This document shows, in pieces, positions 16,962 through 25,910 of a DNA stretch of 64,000 bases (the stretch's first letter is position 1; every line of letters begins with the position of its first letter). The DNA comes from JAVKSL01 sp050744085 (GTDB lineage: Bacteria; Actinomycetota; Acidimicrobiia; Acidimicrobiales; JAJPHD01): the NCBI GenBank assembly GCA_050744085.1, contig JBOGGU010000139.1, positions 54,555-118,554 on the forward strand, written 5' to 3'. The notes below the pieces were generated by a model. The model was not told where the DNA came from. It did not search any database and saw only the letters and a list, made by a program, of their open reading frames with translations. The position numbers and the translations under genes were made by a program.

Positions 16962-18079
16962 CTATCGCGGAGGAGCGAGCTGACTGCAAGTTCCGGTCCA
17001 TTGCCAGCGCCTTGCGCCAGCGGGGGGAGGCGTTGGCTCTCGTGGACAGCGGCGTGAACAGCCGCGTGGACAGCGAGGAGCCCAACCGTTGGCGCACGGC
17101 GTCCCGGCTTTGCCGCCGCTACGTCGGGGTCAGCCTGGATGAGCTTTACGACACGCGCGTCGAGCGGACCCCCTACGGGTCATGCCTGCACCTGGTCGAC
17201 CGGGTGGCGCCGTTCGAGCTGGGGCTCGCCGGCCCGGACCTGGCGGAGGACACGATCCTTTCTGAGCTGAGGCTGGTGTTCGGCGTGGGACCGGTTACCG
17301 CCGAGGCGATGCGTGTTGCTGGGGTGAGACGAGTCTCCGAGCTGGTGGGGCATCGTCGTTTCGGGGGTTCGGCGGCCTGGCTGGTGCAGTGCTGGGAGCG
17401 CCAGGACCTGGTGTCTCTGCACGACCACATTCGCCAGCGATTGGGCGGCGCAGGGCACGGGCTGGGGTTGCTCCTGGCCGGGCTGGTTCCTCCCGAGCGT
17501 GTCGTGGTGGTGGACCTCGAGACACTCGGGCTGTGGGGGGCGCCGATCGTCCTGTTCGGCTTCGCCCGCGTGGAGCGGGGTTGCCTGGAGATACACCAGT
17601 ACCTGGCCAGGGCAGGCAGCGAGGAGCCCGCGGCTCTGTGGCTGGCACTGAAGGTGCTGGGAGGATGCGACGTGATGGTCACCTACAACGGCCGTAGCGC
17701 AGACTCGCCGTGGATGCGCCAGAGGCTGGCTTACTTTGGGTTCGGGAGGGCGTCGACCCCCGTGCACCTGGATCTGCTTCATCCGGTGCGCCGGCGTTAC
17801 CGGGGTGGCGCAGGGTCAGGTGACCCCGCAACCGGAGGCTCGGGACCGGCCGCTTCGCTCCTCGACTGCCGGCTGGCAACCGTGGAGTCCAACTTGTTGG
17901 GGATCGAGCGCTCGGTGGATGACCTGCCGGGCGACGCCGTGCCGCACTTCTACAGGGAGTACGAGCGGCGGCAGAACGTCGGGCCCCTTATCCCGATCAT
18001 CGACCACAACCGAGCCGACCTCGTCGCGGTAGGTCGCCTGCTGAGCCACCTCGGAAGCGATGCCGCCGCCCGCTGGTAG
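16958..18079 (+). CDS. mrfB: MrfB/YprB-like DEDD exonuclease
   Basis: A 373-residue ribonuclease-H-fold exonuclease of the YprB family. VVVVDLETLGLWG (D186, E188) is the first DEDD motif, and IDHNRADLVAVG near residues 350-361 supplies the last acidic motif. Residues 108-131 (GVGPVTAEAMRVAGV...) form a helix-hairpin-helix-like DNA-binding unit. In Bacillus subtilis MrfB (YprB) acts with the MrfA helicase to repair mitomycin C damage outside nucleotide excision repair. The mrfA gene follows here with a 20-base overlap, which strongly supports the assignment. The N-terminal region is shorter on motifs. Confidence 0.85.
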   Translation: MTIAEERADCKFRSIASALRQRGEALALVDSGVNSRVDSEEPNRWRTASRLCRRYVGVSLDELYDTRVERTPYGSCLHLVDRVAPFELGLAGPDLAEDTILSELRLVFGVGPVTAEAMRVAGVRRVSELVGHRRFGGSAAWLVQCWERQDLVSLHDHIRQRLGGAGHGLGLLLAGLVPPERVVVVDLETLGLWGAPIVLFGFARVERGCLEIHQYLARAGSEEPAALWLALKVLGGCDVMVTYNGRSADSPWMRQRLAYFGFGRASTPVHLDLLHPVRRRYRGGAGSGDPATGGSGPAASLLDCRLATVESNLLGIERSVDDLPGDAVPHFYREYERRQNVGPLIPIIDHNRADLVAVGRLLSHLGSDAAARW

Positions 18080-20390
18080 CCCCGCAGCCGGCTCCGCCGA
18101 GGCCGCCCAGCCCGCTGGTAGCCCCAGCCCGCCCCCTGGCGCCCCGACCGCCGGGCTCGTCGAGGGGCTCCGCAAGCTCGACTCCTACAGAGGCCAGATC
18201 ACCCACGTCGAGCACATTGCATCCCGACCGGCTCGCGAGGCAACGCTGTCGACCCCGCTGCCCGAGCCTCTGGGCTCCTATCTGGCCCAGCGGGACCTCC
18301 GGCTCTGGTCGCACCAGGTCGCCACGATCGAGGCGGTCCGGGGAGGCGACGACGTCATCCTCACGACTGCGACAGCCTCAGGCAAGACCCTGGCCTTCAA
18401 CCTGGCTGTCCTCGAAAGGCTCCACACCGACCCCCAGGCCACAGCTCTGTACCTCTACCCGATGAAGGCCCTGGCCAACGACCAGCTGGGGACGCTCAGC
18501 GACATCGAGGCCGCGACCGGGATCCGCATCGGAGCTGCGGTGTACGACGGCGACACCCCCAAAGGCCGTCGGAGCCGCATACGGGCTGCTTCGAGGCTGG
18601 TCGTCACCAACCCGTTCGGGCTCCACGAGTACCTGCCCAGCCACCACCTCTGGGAGCGCTTCCTGTCCAAGCTGGCGCTGGTGGTGGTCGACGAGGCCCA
18701 CTGGTACCGAGGCGTGCTCGGATCGAACGTCGCCTTGGTGCTCCGCCGACTCCGCCGGGTTGCCTCCCATTACGGAGCCGCGCCGTCCTTCGTGCTGGCG
18801 TCAGGCACCATAGCCAACCCCGCCGAGCACGCCGCCAACCTCGTTGGTCGTCCCCATCTCGTGGTCGACACAGACGGTGCGCCCCAGGGCCCGAAGGACT
18901 TCGTGGTCTGGGACTCGGCGGTTAACCCTGCTCGTTCGCCGCACCTGCAGGTGGCCGACCTCCTGGCCCACTTTGCCACCACGGGTCACCAGGCGATCTG
19001 CTTCACCGTGTCCAGGCGGATGGCAGAGCTGGTGGCCCGGTGGGCTGCGCAAGCGGCCCCAGGTCGTCGGATCGCTGCTTACAGGGCGGGATACCTCCCA
19101 GGGGATCGGCGCCAGATTGAGGCCGAGCTGCGCAGTCGAGCACTCGACGCGGTGGCCGCCACCAGCGCTCTCGAGCTGGGCATCGACGTCGGCGAGCTCG
19201 ATGCGGTGGTGATGGCTGGCTACCCAGGGAGCATCTGCTCCACCTGGCAGCAGGCCGGGCGGGCCGGGAGGTCCCTGGCGCCCTCGATAGCCGTCCTGGC
19301 GGCGTTCGAGGACCCTCTGGACCAGTACCTCGTGAGCCACCCAGAGGAGCTTTTCGCCCGACCCCACGAGAACGCAGTTGTGGACCTGGCCAATCCCCAC
19401 ATCCTCGCGGGGCACCTCACCTGCGCAGCGGCGGAGCTCCCCCTGCGGGACACCGACGAGGAGTATTTCGGCCCGCAGCTGGCGCCACTGGTGGCCAGCC
19501 TCACCGGGGAGGGCGTGCTTGCCCCGACTCCGATGGGTCACGCCTTTCATGGCACCTTCCGGCCGGCCGGGGTTGTGCGCCTCAACGCCGTCGACGAGCA
19601 CCCTGTGGAGGTGCGATGCGGGGACGAGGTGCTGGAGGTCATATCCGGTCCCCGGGCGCTGGCCTCGGCCCACCGAGGCGCGATCCTGCTGCATCGAGGC
19701 GCCAGCTGGAGGATCGAGTCCCTTGACCCTGAGGCGGGCGTCGCCAGAGCCGTCGCCGAAGAGACCGAGAGCTATACCGAGACCCTTACCCATACCACCG
19801 TTGAGGTGCTGGGCGAGCGGCGCCAGCGTCCGCTCGGAGGGGCAACCTTGTGCCTCGGCGAGCTGCGGATCTCCCAGCAGTCCTACGCCTACAGGCTCAA
19901 GTCAGGGGAGCAGGTGCTGGGGACCTTCCCGCTGGAGCTTGCGCCAGCGGAGATGGACACCGTGGGCGCGTGGCTGGCGTTGCCCCCTGAGCTGGCCAGC
20001 GGGGTTCGCGCAGGTGCCTACGCCGGCGGCCTCCACGCGGGGGAGCACGCCCTCATTCACATGATGCCGCTCCTTGCGATGTGCGACCGCCGAGACGTGG
20101 GCGGTTTGTCGAGCGCCCACCACGCCGGGGTGGGCGCCGCCGCCATCTTCGTCTACGACGGCTACAAAGGAGGGGTGGGCATCGCCGAGAAGGCATTCGA
20201 GCGCTTCGAGCACCTGGCGGAGGTCACATTGGGGCTATTGGAGGGCTGTCGATGCGAGAGCGGCTGTCCGTCCTGCGTCTACGACCGCAACTGCGGTAGC
20301 GACAACCAGCCCATGGACCGCTTGGCGGCTGCAACGATCCTGCGAGGGGTGCTCCGCCGTCCTGGCAGCCATGCCGGAGCTCGGCGCTAG
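18060..20390 (+). CDS. mrfA: MrfA/YprA-like SF2 helicase with DUF1998 Zn-binding domain
   Basis: A 776-residue superfamily-2 helicase. After a Pro/Ala-rich head come SHQ (Q motif), ATASGKT (104-110), VVDEAHWYRG (DEAH), SGTIANP, AICFTVSRR, LELGIDVGELD and QAGRAGR. The C-terminal DUF1998 region ends with CRCESGCPSCVYDRNCG, the four-cysteine zinc site of MrfA. MrfA unwinds DNA 3'-5' at mitomycin-type lesions and pairs with the exonuclease encoded just upstream. It is the last gene of the four-gene operon and is followed by a strong hairpin. Start ATG 18060 lies inside the mrfB end. Confidence 0.92.
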   Translation: MPPPAGSPAAGSAEAAQPAGSPSPPPGAPTAGLVEGLRKLDSYRGQITHVEHIASRPAREATLSTPLPEPLGSYLAQRDLRLWSHQVATIEAVRGGDDVILTTATASGKTLAFNLAVLERLHTDPQATALYLYPMKALANDQLGTLSDIEAATGIRIGAAVYDGDTPKGRRSRIRAASRLVVTNPFGLHEYLPSHHLWERFLSKLALVVVDEAHWYRGVLGSNVALVLRRLRRVASHYGAAPSFVLASGTIANPAEHAANLVGRPHLVVDTDGAPQGPKDFVVWDSAVNPARSPHLQVADLLAHFATTGHQAICFTVSRRMAELVARWAAQAAPGRRIAAYRAGYLPGDRRQIEAELRSRALDAVAATSALELGIDVGELDAVVMAGYPGSICSTWQQAGRAGRSLAPSIAVLAAFEDPLDQYLVSHPEELFARPHENAVVDLANPHILAGHLTCAAAELPLRDTDEEYFGPQLAPLVASLTGEGVLAPTPMGHAFHGTFRPAGVVRLNAVDEHPVEVRCGDEVLEVISGPRALASAHRGAILLHRGASWRIESLDPEAGVARAVAEETESYTETLTHTTVEVLGERRQRPLGGATLCLGELRISQQSYAYRLKSGEQVLGTFPLELAPAEMDTVGAWLALPPELASGVRAGAYAGGLHAGEHALIHMMPLLAMCDRRDVGGLSSAHHAGVGAAAIFVYDGYKGGVGIAEKAFERFEHLAEVTLGLLEGCRCESGCPSCVYDRNCGSDNQPMDRLAAATILRGVLRRPGSHAGARR

Positions 20391-20396
20391 CTGGAC

Positions 20397-20439
20397 CTGG
20401 TCGTGTTTGTGTACCTATCGCGACCACAAACACGACCAG
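20397..20439. terminator. Perfect 15-bp hairpin, probable bidirectional terminator
   Basis: CTGGTCGTGTTTGTG (20397-20411) pairs perfectly with CACAAACACGACCAG (20425-20439) around a 13-base loop. It stands between the converging mrfA and NDH-2 genes and can work in both directions. Confidence 0.7.
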
Positions 20440-20457
20440 ATGTGCAGAGGCAGGGGC

Positions 20458-21768
20458 TCACTCGCCGACTATGACCCTGGTGCCGCGGCTCCAGGACATG
20501 TAGCGCCATGCCCAGTTGAGCAGCACCGAGACCCTGTTGCGGAACCCGACCAGCGTGACCAGGTGCAGCGCCAGCCACGCCAGCCACGCAGGCGTCCCAC
20601 GAAGCCGGATACGACCGGGGAGCTGGGCCACCGCCGCCCGGCGGCCAATCGTGGCCATGGTCCCCTTGTCGTGGTACCTGAAATCCTCGGTGGGCATGCC
20701 CTCCACCAGCCGGCGGATCTGGATCCCGGAGTGGCGACCCTGCTGGATCGCGGGCTGGGCCAACTGAGGCAGCAGGGAGCCGTCGTGTCCGGCAACCCCT
20801 GCCATGTCGCCGATGGCGAACACGTTGGCCTGGCCGGCTACCCGCAAGTCGGCGCCCACCGCTATCCGCCCACCGCGAACCTGTTCCAGCGGAAGGGTTG
20901 AGGCCAGGGTGCCCGAGCCAACCCCTGCCGCCCACACCACCAGCCCGCAGGAGATAGCCTCGCCCGAGGCCAGGGTTACCTTGTCAGGGTCGATCGAGGC
21001 GACTGCCTCCGACAGCCGGACCTCGACACCCAGGCGCCTCAGCACCTTGGAGGCATAGCTGCCCAGGCGGGGATGGAACGCCCCCAGCAACCGGTCGCCT
21101 TGCTCCACTAGCACCACCCTGGCCTGACGGGGCGCCAGGTCAGGGTACGCAGTGCCAAGCTCCATGGAGAACAGCTCGGCCAGCGTGCCGGACATCTCGA
21201 TGCCTGTCGGCCCGCCGCCCACGACCACCACGGTCAGCCCACGCGCCGGGTTGGCGTCTCCCGCCGGGTCACCTCCAGCCAACGCGGCGGCGGCCGCCTG
21301 CTCCAGCTGGTCGAAGATCTGGGCCCTCACCGCCAGGGCGTCCTCCATGGTGTAGATGGCCCGGCTGTGCTCGACCGCACCAGGGATGCCGAAGTGGTTG
21401 GTGGCCGCGCCCGCAGCCAGGACCAGGTAGTCGTAACCGAGGGTGCCGCCGTCCTCGAAGCGCACCAGGCGCGCGTCGAAGTCCACTCCACACACCATCC
21501 CCCGGCGGAAGTCGGTGGCCGGATGGTGCCTGACGTAGGCCCGAACCGGATAGGCGATGTCGCCCGGGTTCAGGCCGGCGGTTGCCACCTGGTACAGCAG
21601 CGGCTGGAACGTATTGAAGTGGTGCTTGTCCACCAGCGTCACGCTCACCGCAGCCCTGGCCAGCTCGCTGGCCACGGCCAGCCCTCCGAAGCCGGCACCG
21701 ACGACGACCACCCTCCGCCCCAAAGCCTCAGGGGGCTGCAGAGGTAGTACCGATGAGACGCCCGTCAC
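20458..21768 (-). CDS. ndh: Type II NADH dehydrogenase (NDH-2)
   Basis: A 436-residue FAD- and NAD-binding oxidoreductase of the NDH-2 family, which passes electrons from NADH to quinone at the inner face of the membrane without pumping protons. The first dinucleotide fold is VVVVGAGFGGLAVA (20-33), the second VVVVGGGPTGIEMSG, and NVFAIGDMAG is the C-terminal FAD motif. KHHFNTFQPLLYQVAT is typical of NDH-2. The C-terminal helix (AWLALHLVTLVGFRNR) provides the membrane anchor. GTG at 21768 follows a TACCCT box by eight bases. No second subunit is needed. Confidence 0.92.
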   Translation of the reverse strand: MTGVSSVLPLQPPEALGRRVVVVGAGFGGLAVASELARAAVSVTLVDKHHFNTFQPLLYQVATAGLNPGDIAYPVRAYVRHHPATDFRRGMVCGVDFDARLVRFEDGGTLGYDYLVLAAGAATNHFGIPGAVEHSRAIYTMEDALAVRAQIFDQLEQAAAAALAGGDPAGDANPARGLTVVVVGGGPTGIEMSGTLAELFSMELGTAYPDLAPRQARVVLVEQGDRLLGAFHPRLGSYASKVLRRLGVEVRLSEAVASIDPDKVTLASGEAISCGLVVWAAGVGSGTLASTLPLEQVRGGRIAVGADLRVAGQANVFAIGDMAGVAGHDGSLLPQLAQPAIQQGRHSGIQIRRLVEGMPTEDFRYHDKGTMATIGRRAAVAQLPGRIRLRGTPAWLAWLALHLVTLVGFRNRVSVLLNWAWRYMSWSRGTRVIVGE

Positions 21769-21897
21769 GTCTTTCGAGGGTAGTAGCCAGAGCCCTCGCT
21801 GGCAGGCGTGTGCTTGCGCCCGGCGCCGGGTTCCGCCATACTAGTAGCACCGATACTACAAATCCTGGGGGTCCTTGTGTTGCGCTAAAGCCTGGCA

Positions 21898-22810
21898 GTG
21901 ACGACCTCGGCCGTGGCAGCGGCCGTGGCAATGACAGGATTAGCCGCTGGCTGTGGCTCCTCCCCGAAGTCGGCGTCTCCGACTTACTGCCCCAATGGCC
22001 GGTACTGTGCGGATGGGCGTGCAGCCGTTCGTGACCGCGACCAAGATCATCCCGGCTTACAACGACCTGGCCAAGGCCATCTCGGCCAACCTGGGCTGCC
22101 GAGTGACGGTGACGATCACCAGCGACTACGCCGCTGAGACCGAGGCAATTCGGGCAGGAAAGCTGGAGTTCGCCGAGTTCCCTCCTTTCGGCTTCGTGCT
22201 GGCTCAGAAACAAGCTGACCTGGTGCCGCTGGTGACCGCTGGAACCGCCAGTGGCAAGATCGCCTACGCGGTGGGCGGCCTGGCGGTCCTTTCGTCGTCG
22301 CCCTATCACAACCTCTCCCAGCTCCGGGGCCAGTCGGTCGCCTTCAGCGCCCCGACAGCGACCTCCGGTCACCTGTTGCCCGCCTACGGGCTGTACCTCG
22401 CGGGGGTCAACCCGAACACTGGGATCAAGGCGGTCTACCTGGGCACCCACACCGCAACCTACGAGGCACTGCTCACTGGCAGGGTGGCTGCGGCCGAGCT
22501 GAACTCTGTGGAGATCGCATTGGCCGCAGCTGCGGGGAAGTACGACCCGTCGAAGATCCGGATGCTCTACACCTCGGCGCCCTCGCCCGCCGACCCCATC
22601 GTGGTCCGGGGCGACTTGCCGAAGTCCTTCCAGCGGCGTCTGAAGAAGGCCCTCCTGGCAGTTGACTTCGCCAAGCTTGCCCCGGCTACCCAGAAGTTCT
22701 TCACCAAGACGCTTCACCAGACCAGCTACGTGCCGGTCACCAACACCACCTATGACGGCGTGCGCAAGATCGCCGCCGCGTTGCACGTCACCGCGGCAAA
22801 CGCAGGTTGA
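21898..22810 (+). pseudogene. phnD: Phosphonate/phosphite ABC substrate-binding lipoprotein (PhnD-like), frameshifted
   Basis: A lipoprotein signal with a lipobox (MTGLAAGC) is read from GTG 21898, but the mature protein (VRMGVQPFVTATKIIPAYND, then EFPPFGFVLAQ and TATSGHLLPAYGLYLAGV) continues in another frame. The switch lies near 22000-22015. The C-terminal domain from 22015 to 22810 is intact and typical of PhnD-type binding proteins for phosphonate, phosphite or similar oxyanions. With the broken phnC and phnE downstream the transporter is almost certainly dead. The stop overlaps the phnC start. Confidence 0.82.
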
Positions 22811-23180
22811 GCGACCTGGCGCTGCAGGTGGGGGGCCTGGTCAAGCGCTACCCGAGCGGGGTCCTGGCACTGGACGGCATCAGCCTGAGTGTAGACCCGG
22901 GCGAGCTGGTCGCGATACTTGGCCCCAATGGCAGCGGAAGTCCACCCTGCTGCGCTGCATTGCCCGACTGATCGAGGTCACTGAGGGGACCGTCAGGGTC
23001 GCTGGGCAGGACCTGGCAAAGCTGTCCGGCGCCGAGTTGCGCCGGGCGCGCCGATCTATCGCGATGATCTTCCAGCGGCCCTGCCTGGTCCGGCGGCGCT
23101 CGGCCTTGGACAACGTGACGGCCGGGGCGCTGGGCTATCATCCCGAGCCTGCGACCGGCCTGGGCCACCTTCCGAGGACC
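22807..23180 (+). pseudogene. phnC: ABC transporter ATPase (PhnC-like), frameshifted and truncated
   Basis: TTG 22807 overlaps the phnD stop and starts an ATPase (LALQVGGLVKRYPSGVLALDG). A one-base deletion inside the Walker A codons (GPNGSG then KSTLLRC in the next frame, about 22938) breaks it. It continues with IARLIEVTEGTVRVAGQDL and a Q-loop-like MIFQRPCLV, then stops matching near 23165. The signature LSGGQ, Walker B and the C-terminal half are missing, because the sequence passes straight into the permease. About 450 bases have been lost. Confidence 0.82.
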
Positions 23181-23779
23181 GAGCGCCGGCCGCCTACGCC
23201 GCCCTGCAGACTCTCGACATCGCCCTGGTCGCCACCCTGGCTTCGGTGGTGATCTCGATCCCACTGTCCATGCTGGCCACCCCCAGGGTGGCCGGCGGAA
23301 CATACCTCTACCTGCCGGTGCGGGCAGCGGCCACCTTCCTGCGTGCAATCCCCGACCTGGTCTGGGCGCTGTTCTTCGTGGTTGCCGTCGGGCTCGGCCC
23401 CTTCGCCGGGGTGCTTGCCCTGACCGTGCACTCCGTCGGGATGCTCGTTCGGCTGTTCGCCGAGACCATAGAGGAGATGGATACTGGCCCGGTGGAGGCG
23501 CTGGTCACGACCGGCGCCAACCGGTCCCAGGTGTTCAGCCACGCTGTCCTGCCGGAGCTGTTGCCCACCCTGGGCGCCTTGTCGCTGTACCGGATGGAGC
23601 AGAACCTGCGCGCCTCGCTGGTGTTGGGTTTCGTGTGCGGCGGCGGCATCGGCTTCCAGATCCTCACCGCGATGGACGAGTTCCAGTTCCGCCAAGTCAC
23701 GATGCTGCTGCTGGTCCTACTGGTGCTGGTGGCGGTGGTGGAGCTTGGCTCCGCGGCCTTCCGCCGAGAGATCCGCTAG
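23180..23779 (+). pseudogene. phnE: ABC transporter permease (PhnE-like), 5' truncated
   Basis: From about 23180 the frame encodes the C-terminal two thirds of a PhnE-type permease: LDIALVATLASVVISIPLSMLA, FLRAIPDLVWALFFVVAVG, the EAA-like loop TGPVEALVTTGANRSQVFSHAVLPEL, then LRASLVLGFVCGGGIGFQI. No start codon or first transmembrane helix remains; the sequence is fused to the broken phnC by a deletion. Up to the stop at 23779 the frame is clean, so the deletion may be fairly recent. Confidence 0.82.
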
Positions 23780-24066
23780 ATGAACCAGAAAATGCCAAAG
23801 CTGAACAGGCCCCAGACAAAGTAGAGTACCAGCCCGATGATGCCGAGCACGAGGCCGGCCACTGCCCTGCCATGGCCCACCCTCACCTGCTTGGAGCGGG
23901 CGAGGCCGACTCCTCCGAACGCGATGGCAAGGATCGCCAAGGCAAGCGTGATCAGCCCGCCCCATTCGATCACGACCGCCAGGATGCCGAGGACCATCCC
24001 TGCCGTGGCTTGGCCATTTGAGACGACCGGTCCGTACTGCTGGGATTGCGGAACATTGGTTGCCAT
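23776..24066 (-). CDS. DUF4190 small membrane protein
   Basis: A 96-residue protein with two hydrophobic segments, MVLGILAVVIEWGGLITLALAI and AVAGLVLGIIGLVLYFVWGL, separated by a short basic loop (ARSKQVRVGHGRA). This is the DUF4190 pattern common in actinobacteria. Its function is unknown. I chose ATG 24066 (MATNVPQ), which lies six bases after a TATGAT box on the minus strand; upstream in-frame ATG codons at 24081 and 24084 are possible but would overlap the promoter. It converges with the phnE remnant. Confidence 0.8.
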   Translation of the reverse strand: MATNVPQSQQYGPVVSNGQATAGMVLGILAVVIEWGGLITLALAILAIAFGGVGLARSKQVRVGHGRAVAGLVLGIIGLVLYFVWGLFSFGIFWFI

Positions 24067-24072
24067 CGTATG

Positions 24073-24078
24073 ATCATA
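24073..24078 (-). promoter_or_regulatory. -10 box (TATGAT) of leaderless DUF4190 gene
   Basis: Read on the minus strand, TATGAT is followed by CATACG and the ATG at 24066, giving the six-base spacing seen at other leaderless genes here. Confidence 0.5.
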
Positions 24079-24137
24079 CATCACCCCCCATCTGCCTGGG
24101 GGCTGGCACCACTCGGCAAGATCGGGCAGAAGCCGTC

Positions 24138-24143
24138 TATCCT
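24138..24143 (+). promoter_or_regulatory. -10 box (TATCCT) of leaderless guaB3
   Basis: TATCCT is followed by six bases and the ATG at 24150. The same TATCCT at the same spacing occurs before guaA, so the two purine genes may share promoter architecture. Confidence 0.5.
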
Positions 24144-24149
24144 CGCGTT

Positions 24150-25313
24150 ATGGCTGAGGTGGAGATCGGGATCGGCAAGTCAGGTCGTCGGGCTTACGGG
24201 TTCGACGACATCGCGATAGTGCCGTCTCGCCGCACCAGGGACCCCGAGGACGTGGACATCTCCTGGGAGATCGACGCCTTCCGCTTCGAGCTGCCCCTGA
24301 TGGCGGCGGCCATGGACGGGGTGGTGAGCCCGGCGACTGCCATCGAGGTGGGCCGGCTCGGCGGGGTGGGGGTGCTCAATCTGGAGGGCCTATGGACCCG
24401 GTACGAGGACCCGACCTCGGTGCTGGAGGAGATCGCTTCGCTGACCGGGGACAAGGTCACCGCCCGGATGCAGCAGCTCTATGCCGAACCTGTCAAGGCC
24501 GAGCTGGTCACCACCCGGATAGCGGAGATCAAGGCCGCCGGGGTTATCTCGGCCGCCGCGGTCACGCCCCAGCGGACCAGGGAGTTGCTGGGCCCCATAC
24601 TGGCCGCCGAGCTGGACTTGCTGGTGATCCAAGGCACGGTCGTGTCGGCCGAGCACGTGTCTCGCAGTGTCGAGCCGCTCAACCTAAAGCGTTTCATCCG
24701 CGAGCTGGACCTGCCGGTGATCGTGGGGGGCTGCGCCTCCTACCAGGCGGCGCTGCACCTCATGCGCACCGGCGCGGCGGGCATCCTGATCGGGGTGGGC
24801 CCTGGCAACGCCTGCACCAGCCGGGGGGTGCTCGGAGTCGGCGTCCCCCAAGCCACCGCCATCGCCGACGGGGCCGGCGCTCGGATCCGTCACCTCGACG
24901 AGACCGGCGTCTACTGCCACGTCATCGCGGACGGGGGCATGAGCCGCGGTGGTGACGTGTGCAAGGCCATCGCCTGCGGGGCCGACGCGGTGATGCTCGG
25001 GTCCCCCCTGGCCGCGGCAACCGAGGCGCCGGGACGGGGGTATCACTGGGGTATGGCTACCTTCCACCCGACACTTCCCCGCGGCGCCCGCATCCGAACC
25101 GAGGCTCGCGGCAGCTTGGCCGAGGTGCTGGTGGGGCCGGCGCACGAGAACGACGGGCGCATGAACCTGTTCGGGGCCCTCCGCACTTCGATGGCCACAT
25201 GCGGCTACGCCACTGTGAAAGAGTTCCAGAAGGCCGAGGTGATGGTGGCGCCCGCCCTGATGAGCGAAGGCAAGGCGGCCCAGCGTGCCCAGCGGGTGGG
25301 CATGGGGGCTTAG
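24150..25313 (+). CDS. guaB3: GuaB3 family IMP dehydrogenase-related protein
   Basis: A 387-residue TIM-barrel protein of the GuaB3 family. It has ELPLMAAAMDGVVSP, GVGVLNLEGLWTRYEDP, and the catalytic loop GPGNACTSRG with C222. It lacks the CBS domains of true IMP dehydrogenase, as expected for GuaB3. This family is common in actinobacteria and cyanobacteria and has been linked to GMP reduction back to IMP in purine salvage. Context supports that: guaA is 0.9 kb downstream on the same strand. ATG 24150 follows a TATCCT box by six bases. Confidence 0.92.
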   Translation: MAEVEIGIGKSGRRAYGFDDIAIVPSRRTRDPEDVDISWEIDAFRFELPLMAAAMDGVVSPATAIEVGRLGGVGVLNLEGLWTRYEDPTSVLEEIASLTGDKVTARMQQLYAEPVKAELVTTRIAEIKAAGVISAAAVTPQRTRELLGPILAAELDLLVIQGTVVSAEHVSRSVEPLNLKRFIRELDLPVIVGGCASYQAALHLMRTGAAGILIGVGPGNACTSRGVLGVGVPQATAIADGAGARIRHLDETGVYCHVIADGGMSRGGDVCKAIACGADAVMLGSPLAAATEAPGRGYHWGMATFHPTLPRGARIRTEARGSLAEVLVGPAHENDGRMNLFGALRTSMATCGYATVKEFQKAEVMVAPALMSEGKAAQRAQRVGMGA

Positions 25314-25325
25314 GCCGGTCAGGGA

Positions 25326-25331
25326 TAGGCT
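25326..25331 (+). promoter_or_regulatory. -10 box (TAGGCT) of leaderless Uma2 gene
   Basis: TAGGCT is followed by GACGCT and the GTG start at 25338, only 12 bases after the guaB3 stop. It would give the Uma2 gene its own leaderless transcript. Confidence 0.45.
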
Positions 25332-25337
25332 GACGCT

Positions 25338-25910
25338 GTGCTCGAACAGGACCGGCGATACCGCTTCAGCGTGAAGGAGTGGCACCTGATCGGCGACACC
25401 GGGGTCTTTCTCGGGGGTCCGCGCTTGGAGCTGATCGACGGGGAGGCGTACGAGAAGATGACACCAGGTCCGCCGCACCTCGGTTGTGTCAACCGGTTGA
25501 CTCGTCTGCTGGTCCCGGCCGTCGGGCGCCGTGCATTGGTATCGGTCCAGAACCCGGTCCGACTCGACGACTACTCGGAGCCAGAGCCCGATGTCGCGCT
25601 CCTGCACCCCCGTGCCGACGACTACTCGGGCGCCACGCCCACGGGCAACGACGTGTACCTGCTGATCGAGGTCTCGGACAGCTCACTGCGCTTCGACGTG
25701 GACTTCAAATCCCAGCGCTACGCCAAGGCGGGTGTGCCGGCACTCTGGGTGATCGACCTGACCGGGGACGAGATCCTGGTTATGACTGGCCCGGGCCCGA
25801 TGGGGTTCGCGACCGCTCACCACGCTCGCAGGGGCGAGACCCTGGCGGTGGACGACCTGCCTGGCGCGGGATTCAGCGTGGATGAGCTACTGGGGCCTGA
25901 ACGCCGATGA
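25338..25910 (+). CDS. Uma2 family (DUF820) putative nuclease-fold protein
   Basis: A 190-residue Uma2 protein: YRFSVKEWHLIGDTGVF, RLELIDGEAYEKMTPG, EPEPDVALLHPRADDY, VYLLIEVSDSSLRFD, YAKAGVPALWVIDL. The core acidic residues and E-V-S/A-D motif are intact. It is closely similar to the copy at 11744, for example SVQNPVRLDDYSEPEPD against SVQCPVQLDDYSEPEPD. Its end overlaps the start of a damaged third copy by four bases. Role unknown. Confidence 0.87.
   Translation: MLEQDRRYRFSVKEWHLIGDTGVFLGGPRLELIDGEAYEKMTPGPPHLGCVNRLTRLLVPAVGRRALVSVQNPVRLDDYSEPEPDVALLHPRADDYSGATPTGNDVYLLIEVSDSSLRFDVDFKSQRYAKAGVPALWVIDLTGDEILVMTGPGPMGFATAHHARRGETLAVDDLPGAGFSVDELLGPERR

Noticed and set aside
21728..22786. 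Minus-strand frame of 352 codons opposite phnD
   Set aside because: No recognisable domain; the plus-strand PhnD homology is clear and explains the openness.
22900..23252. Intact ABC ATPase gene in the phn locus
   Set aside because: Walker A is broken by a frameshift and the signature and Walker B motifs are absent.
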